From a bacterium (lineage in GTDB: Bacteria; Atribacterota; JS1; SB-45; 34-128), in contig JAHIPN010000325.1 in the NCBI GenBank assembly GCA_018894595.1, forward strand, positions 1 to 8,387: a stretch of 8,387 nucleotides of DNA, written 5' to 3'. Below are positions 1 to 6,339 of this stretch, piece by piece (the first letter of the stretch is position 1; every line of letters starts with the position of its first letter). Under the pieces are notes generated by a model. The model worked only from the letters and a program-made list of their open reading frames with translations. It was not told where the DNA came from and ran no database searches. The position numbers and the translations under genes are program-made.

Positions 1-2
1 AT

Positions 3-821
3 ATCTTAAGCATAGGATTTGCTATACCTATAGTAGAAGGAATTTATTGGTCGATAAGAACCTTCCCTACTATTTGGTATCTGATAGTTTCAGTTTTTGC
101 AATTATGTTAATTATTATTTTAGGTCATCTTTCTCCCATATTATTGACTCCTCTATTTTTTAAACTAAAAAAGATTGAGGAAGATAATGAACTTGCCCAA
201 AGGTTACGTAGGATGTGCAAAAAGGTAAATACCAAAGTTAAGGGGGTTTATGAAATAAATTTTAGTTCAAAGACTACCAAAGCCAATGCCTATCTTACTG
301 GTTTGGGGAATACCCGGAGAATTGTGATAGCCGATAATCTTTTAGAAAATTTTACGGTCGATGAAGCAGAAGTGGTGTTTGCCCATGAATTAGGTCATCA
401 TATCCATAGAGATATTCTGAAACTCATACTCTGGTCCGGCTTGATGTGTTTAGGGGGGTTCTATTTTGTGAGTATTATTTTAGAAAAAGTAAGCCTTTAT
501 TTCAGATACGGGATAAGTGATATTTCTAATTTCCCCATTTTAGCCCTATCTATGAGCATTCTCCTTTTTTTATTTGGCCTGCCTTTTAATTTTTATTCCA
601 GAAAGAGAGAAAAAGCGGCTGATTATTTTGCCTTAAAAATAACAAAAAAGGCAGATGCCTTTATAACATCAATGGCAAAATTTACAAACCGAGATTTAGC
701 TGATGCCTATCCCCATCCTCTAATTGAATTTCTTTTTTACCATCATCCTTCTATCGGTAAGAGAATTAATTATGCTCAGGAGTTTAAGAAGAAAATTGAA
801 TTAGAAAAACAAGAAGAATAA
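3..821 (+). CDS. Ste24-type M48 zinc metalloprotease, C-terminal part (5' end outside window)
   Basis: Integral-membrane zinc endopeptidase of family M48 (Ste24/CAAX-protease-like), expected to cleave membrane or misfolded proteins at the cytoplasmic membrane. The reading frame is open from the window edge. The first in-frame ATG (105) lies inside a conserved membrane segment, so it is not the start, and 272 residues are visible out of the roughly 400-430 usual for the family. Counting from that ATG, the zinc motif HELGH is at residues 94-98 (nt 384-398) and the third ligand is probably E169 in SRKREKAAD, with the conserved Asp at 173. The Ste24-like stretch TTKANAYLTGLGNTRRIV (57-74) precedes the zinc motif. 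Hydrophobic segments lie at about 105-125 and 143-163, and the tail has the typical HHPSIGKRI (213-221). The residues expected for activity are present. Family assignment is firm; the substrate is unknown. Confidence 0.93.
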   Translation: MLSIGFAIPIVEGIYWSIRTFPTIWYLIVSVFAIMLIIILGHLSPILLTPLFFKLKKIEEDNELAQRLRRMCKKVNTKVKGVYEINFSSKTTKANAYLTGLGNTRRIVIADNLLENFTVDEAEVVFAHELGHHIHRDILKLILWSGLMCLGGFYFVSIILEKVSLYFRYGISDISNFPILALSMSILLFLFGLPFNFYSRKREKAADYFALKITKKADAFITSMAKFTNRDLADAYPHPLIEFLFYHHPSIGKRINYAQEFKKKIELEKQEE

Positions 822-908
822 TTATGAATAAAGAATTTTGATAATTATATTTTAAAAGTGAACTAAATTAAGTTTAGAATTTTTAACTTTTTGTATGCCT
901 ATTGAATC

Positions 909-930
909 AAAGAACCGTTACCTGATTCAT
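909..930 (+). repeat. Possible decayed copy of the palindromic repeat found at 1880-1902
   Basis: AGAACCGTTACCTG (911-924) matches AGAACCGTCCCCTG in the right arm of the downstream palindrome (1888-1901) at 12 of 14 positions, in the same orientation, within otherwise very AT-rich DNA. Outside this core the similarity fades. The stretch is the loop and right stem of a small inverted repeat, TGAATCA (903-909) with TGATTCA (923-929). The match was found by eye after seeing the palindrome, so it may be coincidence. Confidence 0.3.
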
Positions 931-943
931 ATTCTGTATATTC

Positions 944-972
944 TTTACTATATTTTGTAATATTGATATAAT
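944..972 (+). promoter_or_regulatory. Candidate sigma-70-type promoter for pcm
   Basis: A perfect -10 box TATAAT lies at 967-972, with TTTACT at 944-949 as a 4-of-6 match to the -35 box at 17-bp spacing. This would give a leader of about 105 nt before the pcm start. An overlapping alternative is TTGATA (963-968) with TACAGT (986-991), also at 17 bp. A second lone TATAAT at 1041-1046 has no matching -35. AT-rich DNA produces such boxes by chance, so this is only a candidate. Confidence 0.35.
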
Positions 973-1070
973 AAAATTGAAAAAATACAGTTTTATGCTA
1001 CACACTTTTGGGATACTAAAGGTATTAAGAAACAAAAAATTATAATTTAATAGTTCATAAGAATAAATAA

Positions 1071-1078
1071 AGAGGGTG
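1071..1078 (+). promoter_or_regulatory. Ribosome-binding site fixing the pcm start
   Basis: AGAGGGTG lies 7 nt before the ATG at 1086 and resembles the GGAGGTG Shine-Dalgarno core. It supports the long form of pcm with its hydrophobic N-terminus. The internal in-frame ATG at 1206, which would give a soluble protein, has no comparable purine-rich site before it. Confidence 0.7.
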
Positions 1079-1085
1079 TTTTATA

Positions 1086-1817
1086 ATGAGAAAGCCTCTT
1101 ATTTTTATAATACTAATATTTATATTTATAATTTTTTTATTAATAGTCATATATGAACATGATAAAATTGAAGAAACAGATGATTATATAGAAAAAAGAC
1201 AGAGCATGGTATTAAATCAATTGCAAAGCCGGGACATCATCGATCCAGAAGTCTTACAAGCCATGCTCACTGTCCCCCGCCATAAATTTGTCGATGAACA
1301 TATTAGAGAATCAGCTTATAATGATTACCCCCTTGCTATCGGTGAAGGTCAAACTATTTCCCAGCCTTATATCGTAGCCTTAATGACTCAACTTTTAGAA
1401 TTAAAGGGAAATGAAAAAGTCTTAGAGATAGGAACTGGCTCTGGATATCAGGCAGCAGTTTTAGCTGAAATTGTAGAAGAAGTTTATACAGTAGAGATAT
1501 ATGAAAGTCTTTCTAAAAAATCAGAAAAATTACTAACCGATTTAGGTTACCGAAATATCAAATCTAAGGTTGGTGATGGTTATTACGGTTGGGAAGAATA
1601 TGCCCCTTATGATGCCATCATTGTAACCTGTGCCCCTGACCATGTTCCCCCGCCCCTTCTTCAGCAGATTAAAGATGATGGGGGGAGAATAGTGATTCCC
1701 GTTGGCGGAATATGGATGGTACAAACTTTAATGAAGATAGAAAAGACAGGAGGGCAGATTAAATCTAAAGGGATTATCGGGGTAAGATTTGTTCCCATGA
1801 TTGGACATAGCAGATAA
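1086..1817 (+). CDS. pcm: Protein-L-isoaspartate O-methyltransferase with N-terminal membrane anchor or signal peptide
   Basis: Transfers methyl from S-adenosylmethionine to L-isoaspartyl (and D-aspartyl) residues in age-damaged proteins, starting their repair (EC 2.1.1.77). The catalytic domain begins near residue 37 and has the family signatures: VPRHKFVDE (63-71), GQTISQPYIVALM (88-100), SAM motif I VLEIGTGSGYQAA (112-124), VGDGYYGW (162-169), APYDAIIVT (173-181), RIVIPVG (201-207) and VRFVPMIG (233-240). Unusually, residues 5-22 form a strong hydrophobic segment after MRKP, followed by an acidic linker. By the positive-inside rule this puts the enzyme outside the cytoplasm, tethered or released. 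At 243 residues it exceeds the usual cytosolic form by about the length of this extension. The ATG is supported by the site at 1071. It is separated from the upstream protease gene by 264 nt and converges with the DUF3160 gene. Family is certain; location is predicted. Confidence 0.95.
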   Translation: MRKPLIFIILIFIFIIFLLIVIYEHDKIEETDDYIEKRQSMVLNQLQSRDIIDPEVLQAMLTVPRHKFVDEHIRESAYNDYPLAIGEGQTISQPYIVALMTQLLELKGNEKVLEIGTGSGYQAAVLAEIVEEVYTVEIYESLSKKSEKLLTDLGYRNIKSKVGDGYYGWEEYAPYDAIIVTCAPDHVPPPLLQQIKDDGGRIVIPVGGIWMVQTLMKIEKTGGQIKSKGIIGVRFVPMIGHSR

Positions 1818-1825
1818 ATTTTTTT

Positions 1826-1857
1826 AGGAACAGGGGACGGTTCTCTGTTCCTTTTTT
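1826..1857 (+). terminator. Hairpin with T-run after pcm, probable intrinsic terminator
   Basis: An 8-bp stem, AGGAACAG (1826-1833) with CTGTTCCT (1845-1852), encloses an 11-nt loop and runs into six Ts (1852-1857), 8 nt after the pcm stop codon. This is the layout of a Rho-independent terminator for the plus strand. The stem shares its right side with the longer 23-bp inverted repeat, so the two structures exclude each other in the RNA. Confidence 0.6.
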
Positions 1858-1902
1858 ATTTAATTTTATTTGAGAATTTAGGAACAGAGAACCGTCCCCT
1901 GT
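1830..1902. repeat. Perfect 23-bp inverted repeat between convergent genes (REP-like palindrome)
   Basis: The arms 1830-1852 and 1880-1902 are exact reverse complements over 23 bp, separated by a 27-nt AT-rich spacer. The arm core is GGGGACGGTTCTCTGTTCC, far richer in GC than its surroundings. The element fills most of the gap between the pcm stop (1817) and the DUF3160 stop (1908-1910), where it could form a long hairpin in transcripts from either side and act as a shared terminator or 3'-end stabiliser. GGGGACGGTTCTC-type palindromes resemble dispersed REP-type elements mobilised by Y1 (RAYT) transposases in many bacteria. That link is from memory and no transposase is present here. Confidence 0.8.
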
Positions 1903-1907
1903 ATCAA

Positions 1908-4526
1908 TTATTCTGAAAAGGTCTTTATCCATTCTGGTTCGGGTGGGGGATTGGAATCTAATATTTTTCTCCACTCTTCATCAGTTAATCTATTTTCCAT
2001 CGGTTGTTTGAATTCATAGTAACTAAAGGTTGGCCCTACTCCTAATAATATGTGCCCTTCAGGAAGCTTATAAGCTATCACTGCAGTTTTAATATAACCC
2101 ACTCCCTCTTCTAAAACTTTTTCAGTATTACCATCTGTGTGCACGTCAGCCACTAAAACTGTTTTAAATACCTCCGGGTCGACTTCTCCGCCCGAAACAG
2201 TGCTGATTAAACCTTCAGAGATACTGCCGAAGTTTTCGATAAAACTGTACTCATTATCATTTAATGGAATGTTTTCCAACTCTTTTTTAGAGATATCCAG
2301 TAATTTACTTAATATTTCTGTAAATCTATTAAGACCTGCCTCTATCATTAATTTTTCTAATTCTTGTTGAGGAATTAAGCTCTTAAATCCCTGGTTAGTC
2401 ATCTTGGTTAGATTCAAAAGTCGGGCATAAAATTCGGGTACCGGCTCTACATAACCAACTACCGGGGGCTGAAACATTCCACCCATTTCGGCCATAGTAT
2501 AACTCTGTTTGACATATAAAAGGGTATCATGTCTTAATTCAGTCCAGGAAGCCAGGGCTGTATTTAATTCTTTATCTTGCCAGGCTTTGGTTTGCATAAA
2601 AGTAGGATAACCATAGCCAAATTCATTCCATAAAGATTTTAAAACATAAAGCCAATTCAAATAAAGATTTTTAGACCAGTCTCTTTTGGAAAAAGAATCT
2701 ACTTCTTTTTTCAATTCAAAAAACTTCTTCTCATAATCTGTATACTCAGTATCTCCTGAGCTTTTTAAAATTTCTTTAGCCCTTTCAGAACCTAATAAAG
2801 CCATTAAATCTAATCCTCGCGGGAAACCTCTAACCTCTCTGGCAGCTGGCGGAGGACAGGCTTTTACCTCAGTCTTAACCCAGGTGAAAGGGCGGTCTTT
2901 TCTATATTCGGCATAAATATCATCCCAGGTAAAAGTAAAGGGCTTTTTTCCAGTAGGTAAAGGAGGTTTCGACCCTATATATTCCCCACTATAAGGAGAA
3001 ACAATTTCGGAAAAAAGCCAGGAGTCTAAAGTGAATCTCTGACCCATCAGTCTAAATCCTTTGGTTTTTTCCAGAAGTTCTTTTGCCTGTGATTTTAAAG
3101 CCTGGATTTCTTTCTCAGAAAGAGGAGGGCAGGGCATTAGCAATTCACAGGCACCTAATCCACTGTAAATTTTAGGATTATAAGGAAAATCTAAGATAGT
3201 TTCTTTAAGTTCTAAATAATTTTCCTCTATTTCTTGAGGATTTATTTCATCTTTAAATAATTTTTTTAACACCTCACTATATTCGTTTGGACCTAAATCA
3301 TCGGAAAATCCCACCAGAAAAGAAGTAATTGCATATATCCTATTCCATCTTTCTTGAAGGTGGTCTTGACTCTGAGAAAATTGGTTAGCCAACAAAAAAG
3401 CCTGCAGGGTCTGAATTCGGGCATCATATTCAGAAACAATTCCTCCTATATTACCGGTGCAGATAGATTCTCCAGGGGATAAAAGGGGAGACCCTTCAAT
3501 TAAAGCAGTCATCCTTCCATACCACATTAAAGCTTTAAAGTAATTTTTAAGTTTTTCTGATTTAGTGTAATGCCCCCGAGGGACATATTGGGAATAATCT
3601 TCCTGATAAATAAATAATGGGGAATATTCCCAGCCTTTATGTTCTTCAATTAGTTCTATTTCTTTTTGTACCAGGTCTTTTACTAAATCGGGGACTTCGA
3701 AACTATATTGATTAAATTCTGTTTCACTAAAATATTTAAAGCTGGCCTTGTCTCCATAAGATTGTTTTACTCCCTCTATGAACATTTTACAAACTTCCGG
3801 ATCCATTTCCGGATTGCAATATTCTTCTCTCAAAGTTTCATCACTCATTATCTGATTTATCTTTGGTTTTAAAAGTTCTAAAGCCACAGAGAGATAAGCT
3901 ACATTTCTTTTGGCAGCTTCTTTTAAATCTCCACCAGTTTCGTAATATTCTTTCAGAGATTCTTCTAATAAATTTTTACTTACTGCCCATATATCTTTGT
4001 AAAAAAGGTCTCTTTCTAATTTCATTAAGGTAGTATCAAAGAAGATATGATAATAATGCAAAAGAGAATCGGTGGTAATAAAAATGGGTAAATCTTTTTC
4101 TCCGATAGCTTTATAATAAGCTACAAAATCATCTTTGGGGTAAGCATTTTGGCGAGAAGACATAAGAAAAACTTCTCTTTCAGCAATATCAAGAGGAGTA
4201 GGGATAACTACGAAACCATTATTTTTTAAGAGAGAAAGAGCTTTAGGAGAAAGATGAATCTTCTCTGAGAAATTCTGATAATTAGCAATTTTTGCAGTGC
4301 TTAAAGGTAAGGGATAGGCAGGTACGCTGGGAGTAATCTCTAATTCTTCCAGCAGCATATCATCCGGTTTAATTAATTGTTTGGTTAGGATGACTTCGCC
4401 AAAGGCATTACCCGCACAAGTGAAGAAGGCAATAGAGATTAAAAAAACTAAAATGATTTTTAATAAATTGAAACTGTTTTGTCTTCTTATATTTTTTAAA
4501 TTTAATTTATAAAATAAATTTAACAT
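1908..4526 (-). CDS. Exported DUF3160-family protein
   Basis: A large exported protein of the DUF3160 family (function unknown), 872 residues from the chosen start. The N-terminus has basic residues (about 7-16), a hydrophobic core at about 20-39 and a possible signal peptidase I site near the AFG of NAFGEV. Family hallmarks run the whole length: LPIFITTDSLLHYYHIFFD (146-164), ASWTELRHDTLLYVKQSY (659-676), GYVEPVPEFYARL (691-703), VADVHTD (792-798), VGPTFSYYEF (830-839) and LTDEEWRKIL (847-856), so it appears full length. Six cysteines follow the signal region (237, 246, 356, 460, 466, 557) and could form disulfides. ATG 4526 is preferred because AAAGGTGGT (4542-4534) sits 7 nt before it; a GTG four codons upstream lies inside that site. 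It is the last gene of the minus-strand operon and ends 6 nt before the inverted repeat. No enzymatic role can be assigned. Confidence 0.9.
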   Translation of the reverse strand: MLNLFYKLNLKNIRRQNSFNLLKIILVFLISIAFFTCAGNAFGEVILTKQLIKPDDMLLEELEITPSVPAYPLPLSTAKIANYQNFSEKIHLSPKALSLLKNNGFVVIPTPLDIAEREVFLMSSRQNAYPKDDFVAYYKAIGEKDLPIFITTDSLLHYYHIFFDTTLMKLERDLFYKDIWAVSKNLLEESLKEYYETGGDLKEAAKRNVAYLSVALELLKPKINQIMSDETLREEYCNPEMDPEVCKMFIEGVKQSYGDKASFKYFSETEFNQYSFEVPDLVKDLVQKEIELIEEHKGWEYSPLFIYQEDYSQYVPRGHYTKSEKLKNYFKALMWYGRMTALIEGSPLLSPGESICTGNIGGIVSEYDARIQTLQAFLLANQFSQSQDHLQERWNRIYAITSFLVGFSDDLGPNEYSEVLKKLFKDEINPQEIEENYLELKETILDFPYNPKIYSGLGACELLMPCPPLSEKEIQALKSQAKELLEKTKGFRLMGQRFTLDSWLFSEIVSPYSGEYIGSKPPLPTGKKPFTFTWDDIYAEYRKDRPFTWVKTEVKACPPPAAREVRGFPRGLDLMALLGSERAKEILKSSGDTEYTDYEKKFFELKKEVDSFSKRDWSKNLYLNWLYVLKSLWNEFGYGYPTFMQTKAWQDKELNTALASWTELRHDTLLYVKQSYTMAEMGGMFQPPVVGYVEPVPEFYARLLNLTKMTNQGFKSLIPQQELEKLMIEAGLNRFTEILSKLLDISKKELENIPLNDNEYSFIENFGSISEGLISTVSGGEVDPEVFKTVLVADVHTDGNTEKVLEEGVGYIKTAVIAYKLPEGHILLGVGPTFSYYEFKQPMENRLTDEEWRKILDSNPPPEPEWIKTFSE

Positions 4527-4528
4527 GA

Positions 4529-6325
4529 TTACCACCACCTTTCAATTTTTATTATACCACTCTTAATTTCATCTACCAACCTATTATCTGAACGGTTGGC
4601 TAATTGTATTAAAAATTCTCTTGCTTTATTCTGTTGCATTAAAACAGGCTGACTTAAGTTAATTTGGAGAGGAAAGAGCCGATAAACTAAATTCTTAGGA
4701 TAAATTTCTAATCCTACTGCCAGACCCTGCTGAGTATCTGGAGAGAAGTATTGATCAAAGATAAAATTTCCCAAAGAATAAAAGATAAGTTTTCCCTGAT
4801 ATTTTTCAATGTTTTGTACTACATGAGGATGATGGCCGATAATTAAATCTGTTCCTGCTTCAATTATTTTATGGGCTAAGCTTTGTTGGACAAGAGAATT
4901 TATTAATTTATATTCTTCTCCCCAATGTAAGCTTACGATTAAGAAATTATCAGGATTTAAAGATTTGACTGTTTTTATTGTTTTAATTATTTCTTCTTCT
5001 TTAACTATAAAAGGAAAAATTTGATTAAAAGCTAAAAAAGTTATATTATCCCTAAAAAAAGAAGAATTAAAGTTATCCGAACTACCAGAAAGAGGGTCGC
5101 CCACAAAATTTATCTGGTATTTTTTCAACCATTCCTTCGTTTCCTCTAAACCCTCTTTTCCCATATCCAGAGTATGATTATTAGCCAGGGAAAATAGATT
5201 GAAATTACTCCAGGAGATTGCCTTCATTACATCTGAATTAAAAGCAAATTTTAAAGAATTATCTAAAAAATCTGGAGGATTTTTTACAATTGGACCTTCT
5301 AAATTTCCAAAAACAATATCAATTCCTCTTAAAAAGTGACTGATTTTTCGAAAAGGATAATAAATACTATTTTGCTTGATTAAATCTTCTACTCCCCGGT
5401 CTAACATAATATCTCCTACCAATAGAATAGTTTTTACTCCCTCGGTAAAAGCTTCAACGGTTGAGCCAGAAAATATTTCCTCAGATTTTTTCTCCCCAAA
5501 GACTACACTAAAATAAGAAGTGGTTTCTTCTAATTCTAAATTTAAAAAATCAGCAGAATTGTTATGAGCCATAATATGAGGAGTTTTCTTCTGCCGTAAT
5601 TTAGCAAAAAGTCTGGCTGCATACAATGCCTGCCAGCAATCAACTTCTATGTTTTTAAAATTTTCTTCCTCAAAATTTAATAAAACTCGGATACTTTTTG
5701 CATCATGAAAATCAGCTGCCTGGGAAGGAAGATAGTGAGAGAAATCTACACTGGCAACAACAATAGTATTGAGAAGGGTATTTTCATTAATTGTTTTTAC
5801 CAATTGTTCTACTTGTTCTTTAGTAATATCAGCAGGTATCAGGATGGGCAAAATATTAGTTTCGGGGAAATATTTTTTGATATAAGGAAGAAGAGTAGTT
5901 ACCCCATGTTCAGCAATAACTGCAGAATTATTAAGAGCCATTTTATTTTCTTTAAATAATTTTCCCCACAATAAGGTGTCAACTTTTAAATTATTGAATT
6001 CTTTGTCATTTGAATCTACGGCGATAGTAATAAATGAATTACTTTCCATAAGAATTCCACTTTGAAAATGATCCGGACTTAAAATAACTATCGTTTTAGG
6101 CTTTTCCTGGGAGGAAATATAACTAAAAAAATCCTCCATTATATCTTTAGCTAATAGATGATGGGGAACTACTCCGGAAACTATATCTTGTTTATTGCCC
6201 GAGTCAGATGCAAAAACTTCTAATGTGTTTATAAAGTTTAATATCAAAACAATACTGAGAAAAATAATCGGAATAGCGAAAAACGAAATATAATTCTTTC
6301 TGGTATTGAATTTAAAAATTTTCAT
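4529..6325 (-). CDS. Exported fusion of a Memo domain (AmmeMemoRadiSam protein B family) and a CapA-type metallophosphoesterase
   Basis: A 598-residue two-domain protein. Residues 12-33 are hydrophobic with a possible cleavage after VFA (37-39), so both domains should lie outside the cytoplasm. Residues about 48-277 match the Memo family: VVPHH (H55), LSPDHF (H86), EHGVTTLLPYI (140-150), VASVDFSHY (D194, H197) and C230. By eye these correspond to the metal-site residues of human MEMO1 (H49, H81, D189, H192, C244). Residues about 298-545 match CapA: GDIMLDRGV (304-312), GNLEGP (340-345), LANNHTLDMGKEGL (380-393), SLHWGEEY (465-472), GHHPHVVQ (497-504) and YSLGNFIFD (516-524), which keep the usual metal-binding residues. 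CapA/PgsA relatives act in poly-gamma-glutamate synthesis at the cell surface. The gene starts 14 nt after the upstream operon gene with only a weak ribosome-binding site (GATGGA, 6340-6335). The domain calls are firm; the joint function is unknown. Confidence 0.9.
   Translation of the reverse strand: MKIFKFNTRKNYISFFAIPIIFLSIVLILNFINTLEVFASDSGNKQDIVSGVVPHHLLAKDIMEDFFSYISSQEKPKTIVILSPDHFQSGILMESNSFITIAVDSNDKEFNNLKVDTLLWGKLFKENKMALNNSAVIAEHGVTTLLPYIKKYFPETNILPILIPADITKEQVEQLVKTINENTLLNTIVVASVDFSHYLPSQAADFHDAKSIRVLLNFEEENFKNIEVDCWQALYAARLFAKLRQKKTPHIMAHNNSADFLNLELEETTSYFSVVFGEKKSEEIFSGSTVEAFTEGVKTILLVGDIMLDRGVEDLIKQNSIYYPFRKISHFLRGIDIVFGNLEGPIVKNPPDFLDNSLKFAFNSDVMKAISWSNFNLFSLANNHTLDMGKEGLEETKEWLKKYQINFVGDPLSGSSDNFNSSFFRDNITFLAFNQIFPFIVKEEEIIKTIKTVKSLNPDNFLIVSLHWGEEYKLINSLVQQSLAHKIIEAGTDLIIGHHPHVVQNIEKYQGKLIFYSLGNFIFDQYFSPDTQQGLAVGLEIYPKNLVYRLFPLQINLSQPVLMQQNKAREFLIQLANRSDNRLVDEIKSGIIKIERWW
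4534..4542 (-). promoter_or_regulatory. Ribosome-binding site of the DUF3160 gene, inside the end of the preceding gene
   Basis: Read on the minus strand, AAAGGTGGT (4542-4534) differs by one base from AAGGAGGT across its core and lies 7 nt before ATG 4526. It is formed by the Arg-Trp-Trp codons that end the Memo-CapA gene, whose stop codon (4531-4529) falls between the site and the start. Ribosomes finishing the first gene are well placed to start the second, so translational coupling is likely. Confidence 0.75.
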
Positions 6326-6339
6326 AAAGTCATATCCAT

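Larger units (their letters stand above)
822..1085. other. AT-rich intergenic spacer between the protease and pcm
   Basis: No credible gene is present on either strand. The spacer holds a weak AT-rich stem (863-867 with 873-877) followed by a short T-run that might end the protease transcript, a 7-bp inverted repeat (903-909 with 923-929) around a sequence resembling the palindrome downstream of pcm, a candidate promoter (944-972), and the pcm ribosome-binding site (1071-1078). Confidence 0.6.

Noticed and set aside
105..107. ATG as start of the M48 protease
   Set aside because: The frame is open from position 3 and the preceding 34 codons match the hydrophobic region before this point in Ste24 proteins; no ribosome-binding site precedes it.
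854..892. Terminator after the M48 protease gene
   Set aside because: The possible stems are only 5-6 bp and almost all A-T, with the T-run partly inside the stem; too weak to call as a terminator in such AT-rich DNA.
1542..1974. Short minus-strand open frames opposite the end of pcm and across the inverted repeat (1542-1724, 1774-1974)
   Set aside because: They are antisense to pcm or run through the palindrome and the end of the DUF3160 gene; they have no recognisable domain, and the second merely translates the repeat.
2137..2370. Plus-strand open frame inside the DUF3160 gene
   Set aside because: Antisense shadow of a strongly conserved coding region, with low-complexity composition.
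4400..4420. Lipoprotein signal in the DUF3160 protein (Cys 37)
   Set aside because: The residues before the cysteine are Phe-Phe-Thr, which do not fit a lipobox; a signal peptidase I site a few residues later fits better.
4536..4538. GTG as start of the DUF3160 gene
   Set aside because: It falls inside the AAAGGTGGT ribosome-binding site; ATG 4526 has correct spacing.
5705..5959. Plus-strand open frame inside the Memo domain
   Set aside because: Antisense shadow of conserved Memo motifs; no ribosome-binding site or domain of its own.
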